The notes: a model not told the origin generated them from the sequence alone. A stretch of 64,000 nucleotides of DNA from an uncultured Victivallales bacterium (GCA_944390735.1 CALXRL010000020.1:1-64000); one strand, 5' to 3'; positions 7,896 through 16,784 are shown, counted from the first letter of the stretch. Numbers and translations are program-made.

Positions 7896-8804
7896 ATGCT
7901 GACAGCTCAACTCATCAAGCAGAAGGCCAGAGAATACGGTGCGGATCTGGTCGGCATCGGCGACATCGCCCATTATGCGGACACGATCCCCCAGCGCGAT
8001 CCGAAACAGATTCTGCCCGACGCCACCTGCGTCATCGGCTTCGGCTTCCGCGTTCCCCGGGCGCTTTACCGGACCATGGAGACCGGACGGCAGTTTTTCA
8101 ATTACACTCAGCTCGGCGTCAAACTCATCGACGAGGAACTTTCGGAGGTTTTCCTCCTGAAAATGGGCGCGCTGATCGAAAACGAGGGCTATGACGCCTG
8201 TCTTCAGCGGAACGTTTCCAATCTCAGGATCAAGGGCGACCACACGACCAATCCGGAACTGATCGACACCTACGAACTGGTTCATGCGGAAGCGGTTGCA
8301 CCCGGCAAGCCCGTTCCGGACATCATTCTGGACTTTGCGGAATCCGCCCGGATCTGCGGACTCGGCTCGGTCTCCTGCAAAGGCAATGTGATTGTTCCGA
8401 AATTCGGTCCGTTTGTCCGGTTTGTCTTCCTGGTGACGGATGCTCCGCTGGAGACGGACGCCCCCTTTGAAGGCAATCTCTGCGACCGGTGCGGCGAATG
8501 TGCAAAGGCCTGTCCGGGACACGCGATCGGCGACGATGGAACGCTTGACACCTGGCAGTGCGCGGTCTATTACCGCGGAGCGCACCGTTCAAACCCGTTC
8601 CTCACGGACGACTTTCTCAAGGACGATCCGCGCCGGGAGGCGATTCTCGACGGTCGCGAACATTTCACACGCGAAAGCGCCCGGGCGCTCTATCCGAAAC
8701 TCGACTTTCTGCCGTCGCACGCAACCGGATACGCGCCGTGTCTCTGCGGCAGAAAATGCGACACAGCCTGTTATCATCACCTCAAGGAGAAAAATCTCTT
8801 ATGA
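7896..8804 (+). CDS. QueG/reductive-dehalogenase-like 4Fe-4S protein, paralogue 2
   Basis: 302 residues, closely related in layout to its neighbours: N-terminal GADLVGIGDIAHYAD, central CGLGSVSCKGNVIVPKFGP, ferredoxin motif CDRCGECAKACPGHA near residue 197 and C-terminal CLCGRKCDTAC near residue 287. The repeated pattern fits two 4Fe-4S clusters in a soluble reductase. AGGAGA lies upstream of the ATG. Its stop overlaps the next start (ATGA), showing tight coupling to paralogue 3. The product could form a complex with the other two paralogues. No substrate can be named. Confidence 0.65.
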   Translation: MLTAQLIKQKAREYGADLVGIGDIAHYADTIPQRDPKQILPDATCVIGFGFRVPRALYRTMETGRQFFNYTQLGVKLIDEELSEVFLLKMGALIENEGYDACLQRNVSNLRIKGDHTTNPELIDTYELVHAEAVAPGKPVPDIILDFAESARICGLGSVSCKGNVIVPKFGPFVRFVFLVTDAPLETDAPFEGNLCDRCGECAKACPGHAIGDDGTLDTWQCAVYYRGAHRSNPFLTDDFLKDDPRREAILDGREHFTRESARALYPKLDFLPSHATGYAPCLCGRKCDTACYHHLKEKNLL

Positions 8805-9757
8805 ATCAGACGTTGAAAGAACAGATTGTCGATCTTTTCCGGCGCTGCGGAGCGGATCTGGTCCGCTTCGGCAACGTGGAGCGCTGCGGAGATCCGGCCG
8901 TCAGGACCATTTTCCCGCAGACGAAAACTGTGATCTGCGCGGCATTCCGGCAACTGCGCGGCAGCCGGCGCGGAATTGAGGAGGGATCAACCTACTACCA
9001 GTACACCACAACCGCCGTCGAAGTGCTGGAGGAGAACATCATGCCGACCGCTCTCCTGCGGGTCTGCGCACTTCTGGAGGACAACGGATTCGAGGCGCTC
9101 CCCCAGCGCCGGAACCAGACCGTCATGCAGGAAGAGGACAGTACAAACTTCGAGGTCGACTATCGCGAAATCTATCGGGGAAAACACGCGGAAAACCAGC
9201 TGGATTTTGAACGCTGCGCCGTGGACTGCGGACTCGGGGAACGCGGACTCTCCGGATCCATCCTCACCGATGAGTTCGGCCCCTGGCAGCGGTTCGTTTT
9301 CATTCTGACCGATGCGGAGATCGAACCCGATCCGATTGTCAAGCCTCATCTCTGCGACCGGTGCGGCGAGTGCATCAAAGCCTGTCCCGGCCACGCGCTG
9401 GACCCGGAAAAAGGACGCGATCCCTGGCAGTGCTCCGCCTATTACATCGGAGCCAATATGACCAAAAATCCGTTCATGCCCCCGGAGGCCTTCGCGGAGG
9501 ATCCGGAGCGGCTCGCCATCATCACCGGAGAGACGAAACTTTCTACGGAACGCGCACGGGAGATCATCGATCAGATCATCTTCTATCCGCCGATCAAGCA
9601 CAGCTACTGGTCCAGCATCTGCGGCCGCGCCTGCGACACCGCCTGCTACATCCATCTGGAAGAGAAGGATGTCCTGACCAGAAAGTTCCGCACCCGGTTC
9701 CGGAAACGTCCGGAATGGCATCTTCCCATCACCGAGCCGAAACCGGCGGCTGAATAA
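8801..9757 (+). CDS. QueG/reductive-dehalogenase-like 4Fe-4S protein, paralogue 3
   Basis: 318 residues from the ATG overlapping the previous stop; a longer frame upstream only shadows paralogue 2. Motifs: GADLVRFGNVERC at the N-terminus, CGLGERGLSGSILTDEFGP centrally, ferredoxin CDRCGECIKACPGHA near residue 188 and CGRACDTACYIHL near residue 278, followed by a 30-residue tail. It is last in the operon and is followed at once by a strong terminator. Like its siblings it has no export signal. Three retained copies argue for divided roles or a hetero-oligomer rather than simple dosage. Confidence 0.65.
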   Translation: MNQTLKEQIVDLFRRCGADLVRFGNVERCGDPAVRTIFPQTKTVICAAFRQLRGSRRGIEEGSTYYQYTTTAVEVLEENIMPTALLRVCALLEDNGFEALPQRRNQTVMQEEDSTNFEVDYREIYRGKHAENQLDFERCAVDCGLGERGLSGSILTDEFGPWQRFVFILTDAEIEPDPIVKPHLCDRCGECIKACPGHALDPEKGRDPWQCSAYYIGANMTKNPFMPPEAFAEDPERLAIITGETKLSTERAREIIDQIIFYPPIKHSYWSSICGRACDTACYIHLEEKDVLTRKFRTRFRKRPEWHLPITEPKPAAE

Positions 9758-9762
9758 AACCG

Positions 9763-9807
9763 CCAAAAAAAACACGGACCGAGCAGAAACTGGTCCGTGT
9801 TTTTTTT
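9763..9807. terminator. Bidirectional intrinsic terminator
   Basis: Perfect 10-bp stem AACACGGACC/GGTCCGTGTT (9771-9780 and 9792-9801) flanked by runs of eight A and eight T. It lies between convergent genes and can stop both the iron-sulfur operon and the minus-strand oxidoreductase operon. Confidence 0.92.
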
Positions 9808-9827
9808 GATCCGAAAAGGGAACGCTC

Positions 9828-10793
9828 TTACTCTTCCGCGACGGTCAGAACCACCTTTCCGATGTTTTCCGCCCGGCGGAGCACACCGTGCGCCTTCTCG
9901 ACTTCGCGAATCGGGAAGACCGCATGAATGTTGGTAATGAGTTTCCGTGCCGAGAAAAGCGGCCAGAGATTCTTCTGGAGAGCCTGAAGAATCGCGCTTT
10001 TCTCCTGCGGGGTGCGGCTGCGCAGCGTGCTGCCGATGAGACGGATCCGCTTGCGCCAGACCGTTTCCAGATTGATGGTTGTTTCCGCGCCGCCCATGGT
10101 GGCGATCATAATCCAGCGTCCGCCGAAGACCATGTTGCGGAAACACTCGCCCATCAGCTTTCCGCCGATGCAGTCGAGCGCGACGGTCGGGGGATGCGCC
10201 TCGATCACCGGCCGGACATCCTCGGTGCGGTAGTCCAGCACATAATCCGCGCCGAGTTTGCGGACGAACGCGGCCTTTTCGGGAGAATCAATTGTTGTAA
10301 TGACTTCAGCTCCAAGCTGTTTGGCATACTGAATCGCGGCAAGGCCGACGCCGCTTGCTCCGGCCTGCATATAGAAGACATCGCCCGGTTTCATGCCGCC
10401 GGCCTCCAGCTGCAAGTTGAGATAGACCGTGCACCAGACCTCCGGCAGAGACGCCGCTTCAATCATCGACAGGCCTTCCGGAATCGGAATCACCATTCCG
10501 GCGGGAACCGTGACGAGTTCGGAATATCCGCCGCCGCCGAGAAGCGCGCAGACTTTGTCGCCCGGCTTGACCGCCGCGTCGGCGGGCGCTTCGAGCACTT
10601 CGCCGGAGACTTCCAGTCCGCACCACTGCGGCCAGTCCGGGGGAGAGGCATAGCAGCCGTCCTTCTGCATCAGGTCGGCGCGGTTCACCGCCGCGGCGTG
10701 GACTTTGATCAGGACCTCGCCCTCCCTGCGGACAGGATCGGGCACTTCCGCCCAGACGAAGTTGAGTTTGTCGTCAAGAATCATCGCATGCAT
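9828..10793 (-). CDS. PIG3-type NAD(P)H quinone oxidoreductase (MDR family)
   Basis: 321 residues counted from MHAMILDD, which aligns with the start of the paralogue at 55932 and has GGAGG upstream; the longer frame would overlap the previous gene. Typical features are EVPDPVRREGEVLIKVHAAAVNRADL (the family's quinone-reductase opening, residues 15-40) and the NADPH site QAGASGVGLAAIQ near residue 145. It belongs to the zinc-less quinone reductase branch of the medium-chain dehydrogenases. It is last in a seven-gene minus-strand operon. Its relative sits in the second LacI-controlled cluster, so it probably serves a shared kind of pathway. Confidence 0.85.
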   Translation of the reverse strand: MHAMILDDKLNFVWAEVPDPVRREGEVLIKVHAAAVNRADLMQKDGCYASPPDWPQWCGLEVSGEVLEAPADAAVKPGDKVCALLGGGGYSELVTVPAGMVIPIPEGLSMIEAASLPEVWCTVYLNLQLEAGGMKPGDVFYMQAGASGVGLAAIQYAKQLGAEVITTIDSPEKAAFVRKLGADYVLDYRTEDVRPVIEAHPPTVALDCIGGKLMGECFRNMVFGGRWIMIATMGGAETTINLETVWRKRIRLIGSTLRSRTPQEKSAILQALQKNLWPLFSARKLITNIHAVFPIREVEKAHGVLRRAENIGKVVLTVAEE

Positions 10794-10801
10794 GATCTTT
10801 C

Positions 10802-11821
10802 TTACCTCCATTTGGTGTATCCGGCGGCGGCCAGCGTGACCTCGTGCACCAGATAATCGTGTTCATATGTATAAGGATTTTTCATCTCGCCGCGAATGAT
10901 CTTCGCCAGTTCAATGAGCTGATTCTCATAACGGTCCGCCTGCGGCCGGAAGCGGAGCGTGTGCTCTCCGGCGGGGAAACCTCCGGAATCCTTCGTCAGA
11001 GTCAGAGTGATCTCAACCGACTTGCCGTCGAAGCGTTCCACCGGACTGAAGACCATCGCCCCTTTCGTTCCGGCGATCCGGATACGGCGGCCATGCGTAT
11101 TGGCACAGTCCCGGCTGCAGGCGCGGAGCGTTACAATCGCATGCGGATACTCCAGAACCGCCATGCAGTTGTTGCGGATCGCTGCCCGATCCTCCGGCGC
11201 CGAATGCAGAAACGGCGTGACATTCTCCGGACGTCCCATCCCGGCGACCACAAAGTCAATCAAATGACAGCCGAGATTGTACATGATCCCTCCCGGAAAT
11301 TTGCCGATGTATTCCTGATACTCCTCTCCACCATAGCAATGGTTCATATCGGCTTCGATCTCGAAAACCTCTCCGAGCAGTTTCTCCCGGATCGCCCGGA
11401 TGCAGAACTGAAACGCAGGATTGCCCCGGAACATATAGCCCATCTGAAACGGCAGATTCCGTTCCCGGCACCCGTCAAGAAGTTTTCTGTAAAGCGCCGG
11501 ATCCTCGCCCGCGGGCTTATCCATGTGCATGGGCAGATTGCGTTCCATGCACCGCAGAGCAACCGAAACAAGCTCGTTGTTCGGCACTTCCACGACAACG
11601 GCATCCAGATCAGGCGTATTCAGGACCTCCTCTTCGGTCATCCACCGCAGATCCTTGTAGGGTTCCAGACTTGGTGTACCGCATCTCGGCGTTTTAGAAC
11701 TCTCCATGTCATTGACCACGCCGACGATCTCGAACACCTCCGGCAGGCGCTTCAGAGATACAATCTTTCCCGACGCATGTTCATGACAAATTCCAATCTG
11801 CGCAATTCGAATCTTCTTCAT
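10802..11821 (-). CDS. Gfo/Idh/MocA-family oxidoreductase
   Basis: 339 residues. The N-terminal Rossmann domain opens KKIRIAQIGICHEHASG, with His residues replacing part of the usual GxGxxG region, and the substrate-binding domain follows. Where most relatives have EKP, this one has HMDKPAGED near residue 97, so Lys is kept but the preceding Glu is Asp. Such enzymes oxidise or reduce sugars and inositols with NAD(P). The gene abuts its paralogue upstream (no gap) and lies 8 nt before the PIG3 gene. The same HMDKP subtype recurs at 51908 in the second cluster. Substrate unknown. Confidence 0.85.
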   Translation of the reverse strand: MKKIRIAQIGICHEHASGKIVSLKRLPEVFEIVGVVNDMESSKTPRCGTPSLEPYKDLRWMTEEEVLNTPDLDAVVVEVPNNELVSVALRCMERNLPMHMDKPAGEDPALYRKLLDGCRERNLPFQMGYMFRGNPAFQFCIRAIREKLLGEVFEIEADMNHCYGGEEYQEYIGKFPGGIMYNLGCHLIDFVVAGMGRPENVTPFLHSAPEDRAAIRNNCMAVLEYPHAIVTLRACSRDCANTHGRRIRIAGTKGAMVFSPVERFDGKSVEITLTLTKDSGGFPAGEHTLRFRPQADRYENQLIELAKIIRGEMKNPYTYEHDYLVHEVTLAAAGYTKWR

Positions 11822-12877
11822 TCACCACACCTTTCCTTCCTTTTCATTTTTTTCCCATTCCATATATCCGGAAACAGCGAGAACCGCCTTCTGCACGAGA
11901 TACTCATACTCGAACGTATACGGATTCTCCTTCTCCCCGCGGACATACGCGGCAAAATCCTCCAGCTGATCAATATAGCGATCACGCATGGGGCCAAACG
12001 AAAGCTCATGCTCTCCCGCCTCATAGGCTTCATTTCCTTCGCGCAGGAAGAAACGGGCCTTCAACGGCAGATCATTGAATCTGGGATATGCCACATACCA
12101 CTGCTCAAGAGGACGAAGCTCAAAGGTGGCCTTGGTCCCGCTGACAAAGAGACGACGCGAATTCTGACTGTCCGCCTGCTGCAGCGCAGTCTGAATGGTC
12201 GCAAAGGTTTTCGGATAGAGCAGCACGGCATGCCCGTTGTCATTGAGTCCATCCTCATCAATCTGCTTCTGGAAAGAGACAATTCTGTCCGGCGCCCCCA
12301 GCATCGAAAGAATGATATCCACCAGATGAGAGCCGAAATCATAGATTCCACCGCCCCGATATCCGGAAAGCCATTTGCGGAACGCCTCGGGATCGCGAGC
12401 CCGGCTCATGGATGTGTAGACCTCGAAAATCTCTCCGAACCATCCTTTCCTAGCCGCTTCAATGCAGAACTGAATGGCTGGATTGCCGCGAAACATGTAA
12501 CCCATCTGAAGAATCACGTTTCGCTCTTTGCAGAGAGCAAGAAGTTTTCCGAACGCCTGAAGATCCTCTCCTCCCGGCTTGTCCATGTGCATGGAAAGCC
12601 CGCGTTCGGCACAGAGCATTGCGGTCGGAACCAGATCGGTCATTTCGGTCTCAACCGCCACGGCGTCAAGACCGGGAATGGCCAGAAGCTCTTCCCGCGA
12701 CATCCAGGTCAGATTCTCATAACAGGAATGTTTGCCGAACGTCTCGCGGTCGGCGGGCGATTCCGCGCAGACTCCGACAATCTCAAAGTCGTCCGGCATC
12801 GTCCGCAAAGTCGCCATCTTCCCGTTGGCATGTTCATGGCGGACACCGATCTGAGCTATTCTTATCCGTTTTTTCAT
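11822..12877 (-). CDS. Gfo/Idh/MocA-family oxidoreductase
   Basis: 351 residues, a tandem paralogue of the next gene: N-terminal KKRIRIAQIGVRHEHANG, HMDKPGGED near residue 98, LQMGYMFRGNPAIQFCIEA near residue 127, and a conserved GGGIYDFGSHLVDI motif of the C-terminal domain. Cytoplasmic, NAD(P)-dependent sugar dehydrogenase family. Its stop directly precedes the next ATG. Two adjacent copies suggest successive or reverse steps, such as oxidation followed by reduction at another carbon, as in 3-keto-sugar pathways. That role is inference. Confidence 0.85.
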   Translation of the reverse strand: MKKRIRIAQIGVRHEHANGKMATLRTMPDDFEIVGVCAESPADRETFGKHSCYENLTWMSREELLAIPGLDAVAVETEMTDLVPTAMLCAERGLSMHMDKPGGEDLQAFGKLLALCKERNVILQMGYMFRGNPAIQFCIEAARKGWFGEIFEVYTSMSRARDPEAFRKWLSGYRGGGIYDFGSHLVDIILSMLGAPDRIVSFQKQIDEDGLNDNGHAVLLYPKTFATIQTALQQADSQNSRRLFVSGTKATFELRPLEQWYVAYPRFNDLPLKARFFLREGNEAYEAGEHELSFGPMRDRYIDQLEDFAAYVRGEKENPYTFEYEYLVQKAVLAVSGYMEWEKNEKEGKVW

Positions 12878-12898
12878 TCTTTTCCTCGTTTGTTTACC

Positions 12899-13951
12899 TC
12901 ATTCAGAATCAGCGTTTCTTCCAGCGGATGCAAAGGACTTCGAGCAGGCGCGAAGTTCTTCGATGATCCGCGCTCTGCCGAAAATCGCCTTGTCATGAGC
13001 GCCTGTCCGGGAGGTCAGCACAACCGCTGCAAAGTGATTTTCCGGATCCACACAGATCGTCTGCCCCGTCCAGCCGGTATGATAAATCGTCTTTTCGGAA
13101 AGATTCCGCGGCCGCTGCGATTCCCGCATATCCCAGCCGAAGGAACGACGATTCCCGTTTTTCCCGAATCCGCATGTACTTATCAGATCATAATACATCT
13201 TCGAAAAGTGCTTCCGCTCCAAAATATCCAGCACAAACAGGAACATATCTGCAACGGTCGAAAAACAGCTTCCGCTTCCGATCGGGAACCCGCAACGGAA
13301 ACAGACGCCATCGTTGTGCTGACCTGCAGGACGATTCGGATCCCAGTGTTCCACCTCATCGGGTCCATCTCCGGGAGCATTCCAGAGAGTCCGTTTCATG
13401 CCGAGGGGCTCCCAGATCCGGCGTTTCGCCACCGTTTCCAGATCCGTCCCGTCGATCCGCTCGACAATCTTCCCCAGCAGGATGAAATTGAAGCACGAAT
13501 ACTCGAACGCCTCCAGACGCGGACGAACCGGACGCTTGTGATACAACTCCCGGTAAAACACTTCCGGGTCGGTGGAATCATACGGTTTGCTGTTGTCGAA
13601 TCCGCTCACATGCATCGCAAGGTCCCGGACCGTGACATCGCACGCCGGATCGCAATACTCCGGCAGATAGTTCACAAATGGCGCATCCGGATCCACTTTT
13701 CCTTCGGCGATCAGCTGCGCACAGCATCCCGCGGTAAACACTTTCCCGACCGAAGCCATGTCGAACCGGGAATGCGCGGTCATCGGTTTTTCCTCCGGAT
13801 GAACACACTGCTTTCCGACGGCTGTGAGAGGCGCTCCGCCCGTCGCCGTGAAAACCGCTCCCTGAATCAAACCGGAAGCCGTCTGCCGCAACGCTTCGAG
13901 TTCCGCGTCGCGGAGTCCGGCATCCGACTCTTTTCCGCACGGTTTCTGCAT
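12899..13951 (-). CDS. Serine beta-lactamase-family hydrolase (class C/esterase type)
   Basis: 350 residues from the ATG with AGGAGG 5 nt upstream; a slightly longer frame overlaps the previous gene. The SxxK motif is ASVGK (in DMASVGKVFTAG, near residue 72). The second motif is EYSCFNFILLG, a Tyr-Ser-Cys variant of YxN. The C-terminal HTGWTG replaces the KTG box. Such proteins are mostly esterases or D-aminopeptidases rather than antibiotic resistance enzymes. No signal peptide is visible. Position inside an oxidoreductase operon suggests ester or lactone cleavage in the same pathway. Confidence 0.82.
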   Translation of the reverse strand: MQKPCGKESDAGLRDAELEALRQTASGLIQGAVFTATGGAPLTAVGKQCVHPEEKPMTAHSRFDMASVGKVFTAGCCAQLIAEGKVDPDAPFVNYLPEYCDPACDVTVRDLAMHVSGFDNSKPYDSTDPEVFYRELYHKRPVRPRLEAFEYSCFNFILLGKIVERIDGTDLETVAKRRIWEPLGMKRTLWNAPGDGPDEVEHWDPNRPAGQHNDGVCFRCGFPIGSGSCFSTVADMFLFVLDILERKHFSKMYYDLISTCGFGKNGNRRSFGWDMRESQRPRNLSEKTIYHTGWTGQTICVDPENHFAAVVLTSRTGAHDKAIFGRARIIEELRACSKSFASAGRNADSE

Positions 13952-13971
13952 AGGCCCTCCTTTTGTCCGTC

Positions 13972-14976
13972 TCAATTTCTCACGGTTGACCAGTCGAACA
14001 CGATTCCGACCGGAGGATTCTTCGAAGCGGCAAGACGCGCATACACCTCTCCGGCATCCGCCGGCGAAACCACCTCCGAGAGAAACGGCGCAATCCGCAG
14101 ACGTTTTCCCGAAAGAAGATTCAGAAACGCTCGATAGTCATCCAGTTCCGTCCAGGCGTCGGGACGCGAATCCACCCGCGGGCGCGTCTGCGTATGCGTT
14201 CCCACCAGCGTCACCCCCCGCAGATGCACGGAGCGGTAGAAATCAATCGGCACATCCGGAATTCGTGTACATCCCAGCAGAGAGATCCGTCCCAGCCGGG
14301 CGACATACTCCAGCGCCTGCTGAAGCGCCGCCGCAACTCCGGTCACTTCCACCACGGCGTTCACGCCCCCGTGCGTCGCGGAACGGACCTTTTCGACAAA
14401 ATCCTCCTCCCCCGGGGAAAACACCTGGTCGGCTCCGAGTTCCAGCGCCAGGGCGCGGCGCTCCGGCGAGTAATCCGCTCCGATCACCGGACACGCCCCC
14501 GAAAGACGCGCCAGCTGAACGGCAATCAGTCCAAGCACTCCCAGCCCCGCCACCATCGCACTCTCGCCGAGCCGGAGATTCAAGCGCCGGACTCCCAGAA
14601 ACGAAAACGTGGCAATCCGGCCAAACGCGGCCTCCCGCCCGTCAATCGAATCATCCTCGATCCGGACAAGCTCGTCCTCTCTCTTGAGATGATGGGAACA
14701 ATGGCCGCCCCAGGAAAGGACCCGGTCGCCCGGTCTGAACATCTTCACCGCCGACCCTGTGCGGATCACCCGTCCGCAGGAACTGTATCCCGGAAAATAG
14801 GGAAATGTTCCGCTGGTGTTCGGCAGGCCGCAGTAGTTGGCAAGCTCGGTTCCGGCGCTGATCGCGGAATACTCATTTTCAATGAGAAGCTGATCCGCTT
14901 CCGGCTCCACCGGAGAGTCGTCCGTCACAAAAACGGCACTCTTCCGCGCATCAAACAGAATTCGGGAACAACGCAT
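13972..14976 (-). CDS. MDR-family dehydrogenase without usual zinc ligands
   Basis: 334 residues from MRCSRILFDARK; the longer frame upstream overlaps the preceding gene. It has the medium-chain dehydrogenase layout, a GroES-like N-terminal domain and a Rossmann domain with MVAGLGVLGLIAVQLA near residue 165. The catalytic zinc Cys of classical alcohol dehydrogenases is replaced (SAGTE instead of CGT/CGS), and the GHE motif reads GYSSCG. The Ala/Tyr-Ser replacements are shared by the paralogues at 15005 and 50883. It is therefore predicted to work without catalytic zinc. It follows its paralogue in the operon. Confidence 0.82.
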   Translation of the reverse strand: MRCSRILFDARKSAVFVTDDSPVEPEADQLLIENEYSAISAGTELANYCGLPNTSGTFPYFPGYSSCGRVIRTGSAVKMFRPGDRVLSWGGHCSHHLKREDELVRIEDDSIDGREAAFGRIATFSFLGVRRLNLRLGESAMVAGLGVLGLIAVQLARLSGACPVIGADYSPERRALALELGADQVFSPGEEDFVEKVRSATHGGVNAVVEVTGVAAALQQALEYVARLGRISLLGCTRIPDVPIDFYRSVHLRGVTLVGTHTQTRPRVDSRPDAWTELDDYRAFLNLLSGKRLRIAPFLSEVVSPADAGEVYARLAASKNPPVGIVFDWSTVRN

Positions 14977-15004
14977 ACGATTTCTCTTGCCTCCGCTGAT
15001 GAAA

Positions 15005-16003
15005 TTATCCGATTTTTGTCCAGTCGAAGGCGATTCCAAGCGGCGGATTCCTGTTTTCCGCCAGCATCCGGTAAACCTCATGCGCCTTTTCGGGCGACAC
15101 GATCTCGGAAAGAATCGAAGAAGCCTTTATTTTCCCCCGGGCAACCAGCTTCAGAAACGCCCGGTAATCATCCTGCTCGGTCCAGTGAAAGGGCGAAGAC
15201 TCCCGTTTCCCGCGGCAGAAGGTGTGGGCACCGAAAAGCTGGATTCCCCGACGATGAATGTATTTGTAAAAATCGATCGGCACATCGGAAACGCGGGTGC
15301 AGCCGAGCAGGGAGATCCGTCCCTCCCATGCGATGTACTCCAGCGCCTGCTGGAGCGCGGCGGCACTGCCGGTGACTTCCACCACCGCCCGGACCCCCTC
15401 GCCATCCGTGATCTCGCGGATCTGATCGAAGTAGTCCTTGTCCGCCGGATTCAGCGCATAGTCCGCTCCGAGCTTCCGGGCAAGCGCACGGCGCTCCGGG
15501 GAGAAATCGGAAACAATCATCGGCACCGCACCGCTGAGCGAGGCAACCTGAAGCGCGAACACCCCGAGAATTCCCTGTCCGGCCACCATGGCGCTCTCTC
15601 CGATCTCCAGATGCAGCTTGCGCACCCCGTTGAACGAGAACGAGGCGATATGCGCAAACGCCGCATCCAGCATCCCGACATTCTCCGGAATGCGCACCAG
15701 ATTCTCATCCTTCACGGAATAAAGCTGATGCCCGCCCCAGTTGACGACCACGCGGTCGCCGACTTTCACGTTTGTCACGGCATCTCCGATTTTCACGACC
15801 TCTCCCGCCCCGCTGTATCCCGGCATGTACGGGAACGTCGAATGGGCATTGGGCATATCCATGGACCAGGCCCGCTCCGTGCCGGCGCTGACCACCGTGT
15901 AATGGTTGCGGATCAGAACCTGATCCGCCTTCAGCTCCGGGATCTCCTTCTCGCGGAGATTCGCGTTGCTGACCGACTCCATGAGAATCTGATAATTCTT
16001 CAT
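15005..16003 (-). CDS. MDR-family dehydrogenase without usual zinc ligands
   Basis: 332 residues from MKNYQILMESVS with AAGGAG 8 nt upstream. Paralogue of the next gene: SAGTERAW replaces the zinc-binding Cys motif, PGYSGAGEV replaces GHE, and the cofactor site is MVAGQGILGVFALQVA. EVTGSAAALQQALEYIAWEG and LLGCTR are shared almost word for word with the neighbour. Probable NAD(P)-dependent dehydrogenase acting on a sugar or glycoside substrate. It is second in the operon after the SDR gene. Two copies side by side, and a third in the other LacI cluster, point to recent duplication. Confidence 0.83.
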   Translation of the reverse strand: MKNYQILMESVSNANLREKEIPELKADQVLIRNHYTVVSAGTERAWSMDMPNAHSTFPYMPGYSGAGEVVKIGDAVTNVKVGDRVVVNWGGHQLYSVKDENLVRIPENVGMLDAAFAHIASFSFNGVRKLHLEIGESAMVAGQGILGVFALQVASLSGAVPMIVSDFSPERRALARKLGADYALNPADKDYFDQIREITDGEGVRAVVEVTGSAAALQQALEYIAWEGRISLLGCTRVSDVPIDFYKYIHRRGIQLFGAHTFCRGKRESSPFHWTEQDDYRAFLKLVARGKIKASSILSEIVSPEKAHEVYRMLAENRNPPLGIAFDWTKIG

Positions 16004-16043
16004 TGATTCCGTCTCCTTCTTCCTGTTTTCATTGAATCCGTTT

Positions 16044-16784
16044 TTACTGAACAAGAAGTCTTCCGCCGTCGATCACATGGGAGGACCCCGTGATGAACGC
16101 CGCCTTGTCCGAGCAGAGGTACAGAATGAAATTGACCAGTTCAATCGGTTCCGCCGCGCGCCCGAGCAGCGTCTTCATGTTCGCCATGCCCGGACGCGTC
16201 AGCACCGGTCCCGGAATCACGCAGCAGGCACGGACATTGTGCGGCGCACCGAGAATCGCCAGCGACTTGGTCATTCCCTTCATCGCGCTCTTCTCCGCGG
16301 AGTAGTCCAGCGAAGGTCCTCCGCCGCCCTGCTCGCCCGTCACGGAACCGAAATTGATGATGACGCCGCGTTTGCGCTCCATCATCCCCCCGAGCACGGC
16401 GCGGCAGCAGTAGATCGCTCCGCGCAGATTCACGTCAAGTCCCCAGTCGATCACTTCGATCGGGAGCTTCTCAAAGCTGGCATAGTTGTTGCAGCAGCGG
16501 CCCGACATGCCGCCGGCGCAGTTCAGAAGAATATCCACGGAACCGAACGTCTCCACCGCTTTCTTTTCCGCGGCCTCGACATCCGGATATTTCCGGATGT
16601 CCACCACCAGCGGCAGAACGCTTCCGCCGGAAGCGCGGATTCCCTCGGCGGCTTTTTCCAGACCCTCCCGGTTGACATCGCACAACACGACATTGGCTCC
16701 GGCCTCCGCCAGTTTCTGTCCGGAAAGCAGTCCCATTCCGGACGCCCCTCCTGTAATCATCGCGGTTCTTCCTGAAAATTCCAT
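16044..16784 (-). CDS. Short-chain dehydrogenase/reductase (SDR)
   Basis: 246 residues from MEFSGRTAM, which has GGGTGG upstream; the longer frame adds an unlikely basic tail. Classical SDR signatures: cofactor loop TGGASGMG (residues 11-18), NCAGG (NNAG-like) and the catalytic YSAEK (Tyr-x3-Lys) with upstream Ser in FGSVTG. Cytoplasmic NAD(P)-dependent oxidoreductase, about the usual 250 residues. It is first in the minus-strand operon, divergent from the LacI gene with about 217 nt between the starts, so it is a likely direct target of that regulator. Confidence 0.9.
   Translation of the reverse strand: MEFSGRTAMITGGASGMGLLSGQKLAEAGANVVLCDVNREGLEKAAEGIRASGGSVLPLVVDIRKYPDVEAAEKKAVETFGSVDILLNCAGGMSGRCCNNYASFEKLPIEVIDWGLDVNLRGAIYCCRAVLGGMMERKRGVIINFGSVTGEQGGGGPSLDYSAEKSAMKGMTKSLAILGAPHNVRACCVIPGPVLTRPGMANMKTLLGRAAEPIELVNFILYLCSDKAAFITGSSHVIDGGRLLVQ

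Noticed and set aside
6817..9757. Respiratory reductive dehalogenases
   Set aside because: No twin-arginine signals and no membrane anchor (RdhB-like) gene; only the ferredoxin-like layout is shared.
12899..13951. Antibiotic-resistance beta-lactamase
   Set aside because: No export signal, altered YxN motif and a catabolic operon setting.
10844..14137. A 1097-codon open frame antisense to the Gfo/Idh and serine hydrolase genes
   Set aside because: Same codon-usage effect; it crosses three well-supported genes and their gaps and matches no family.
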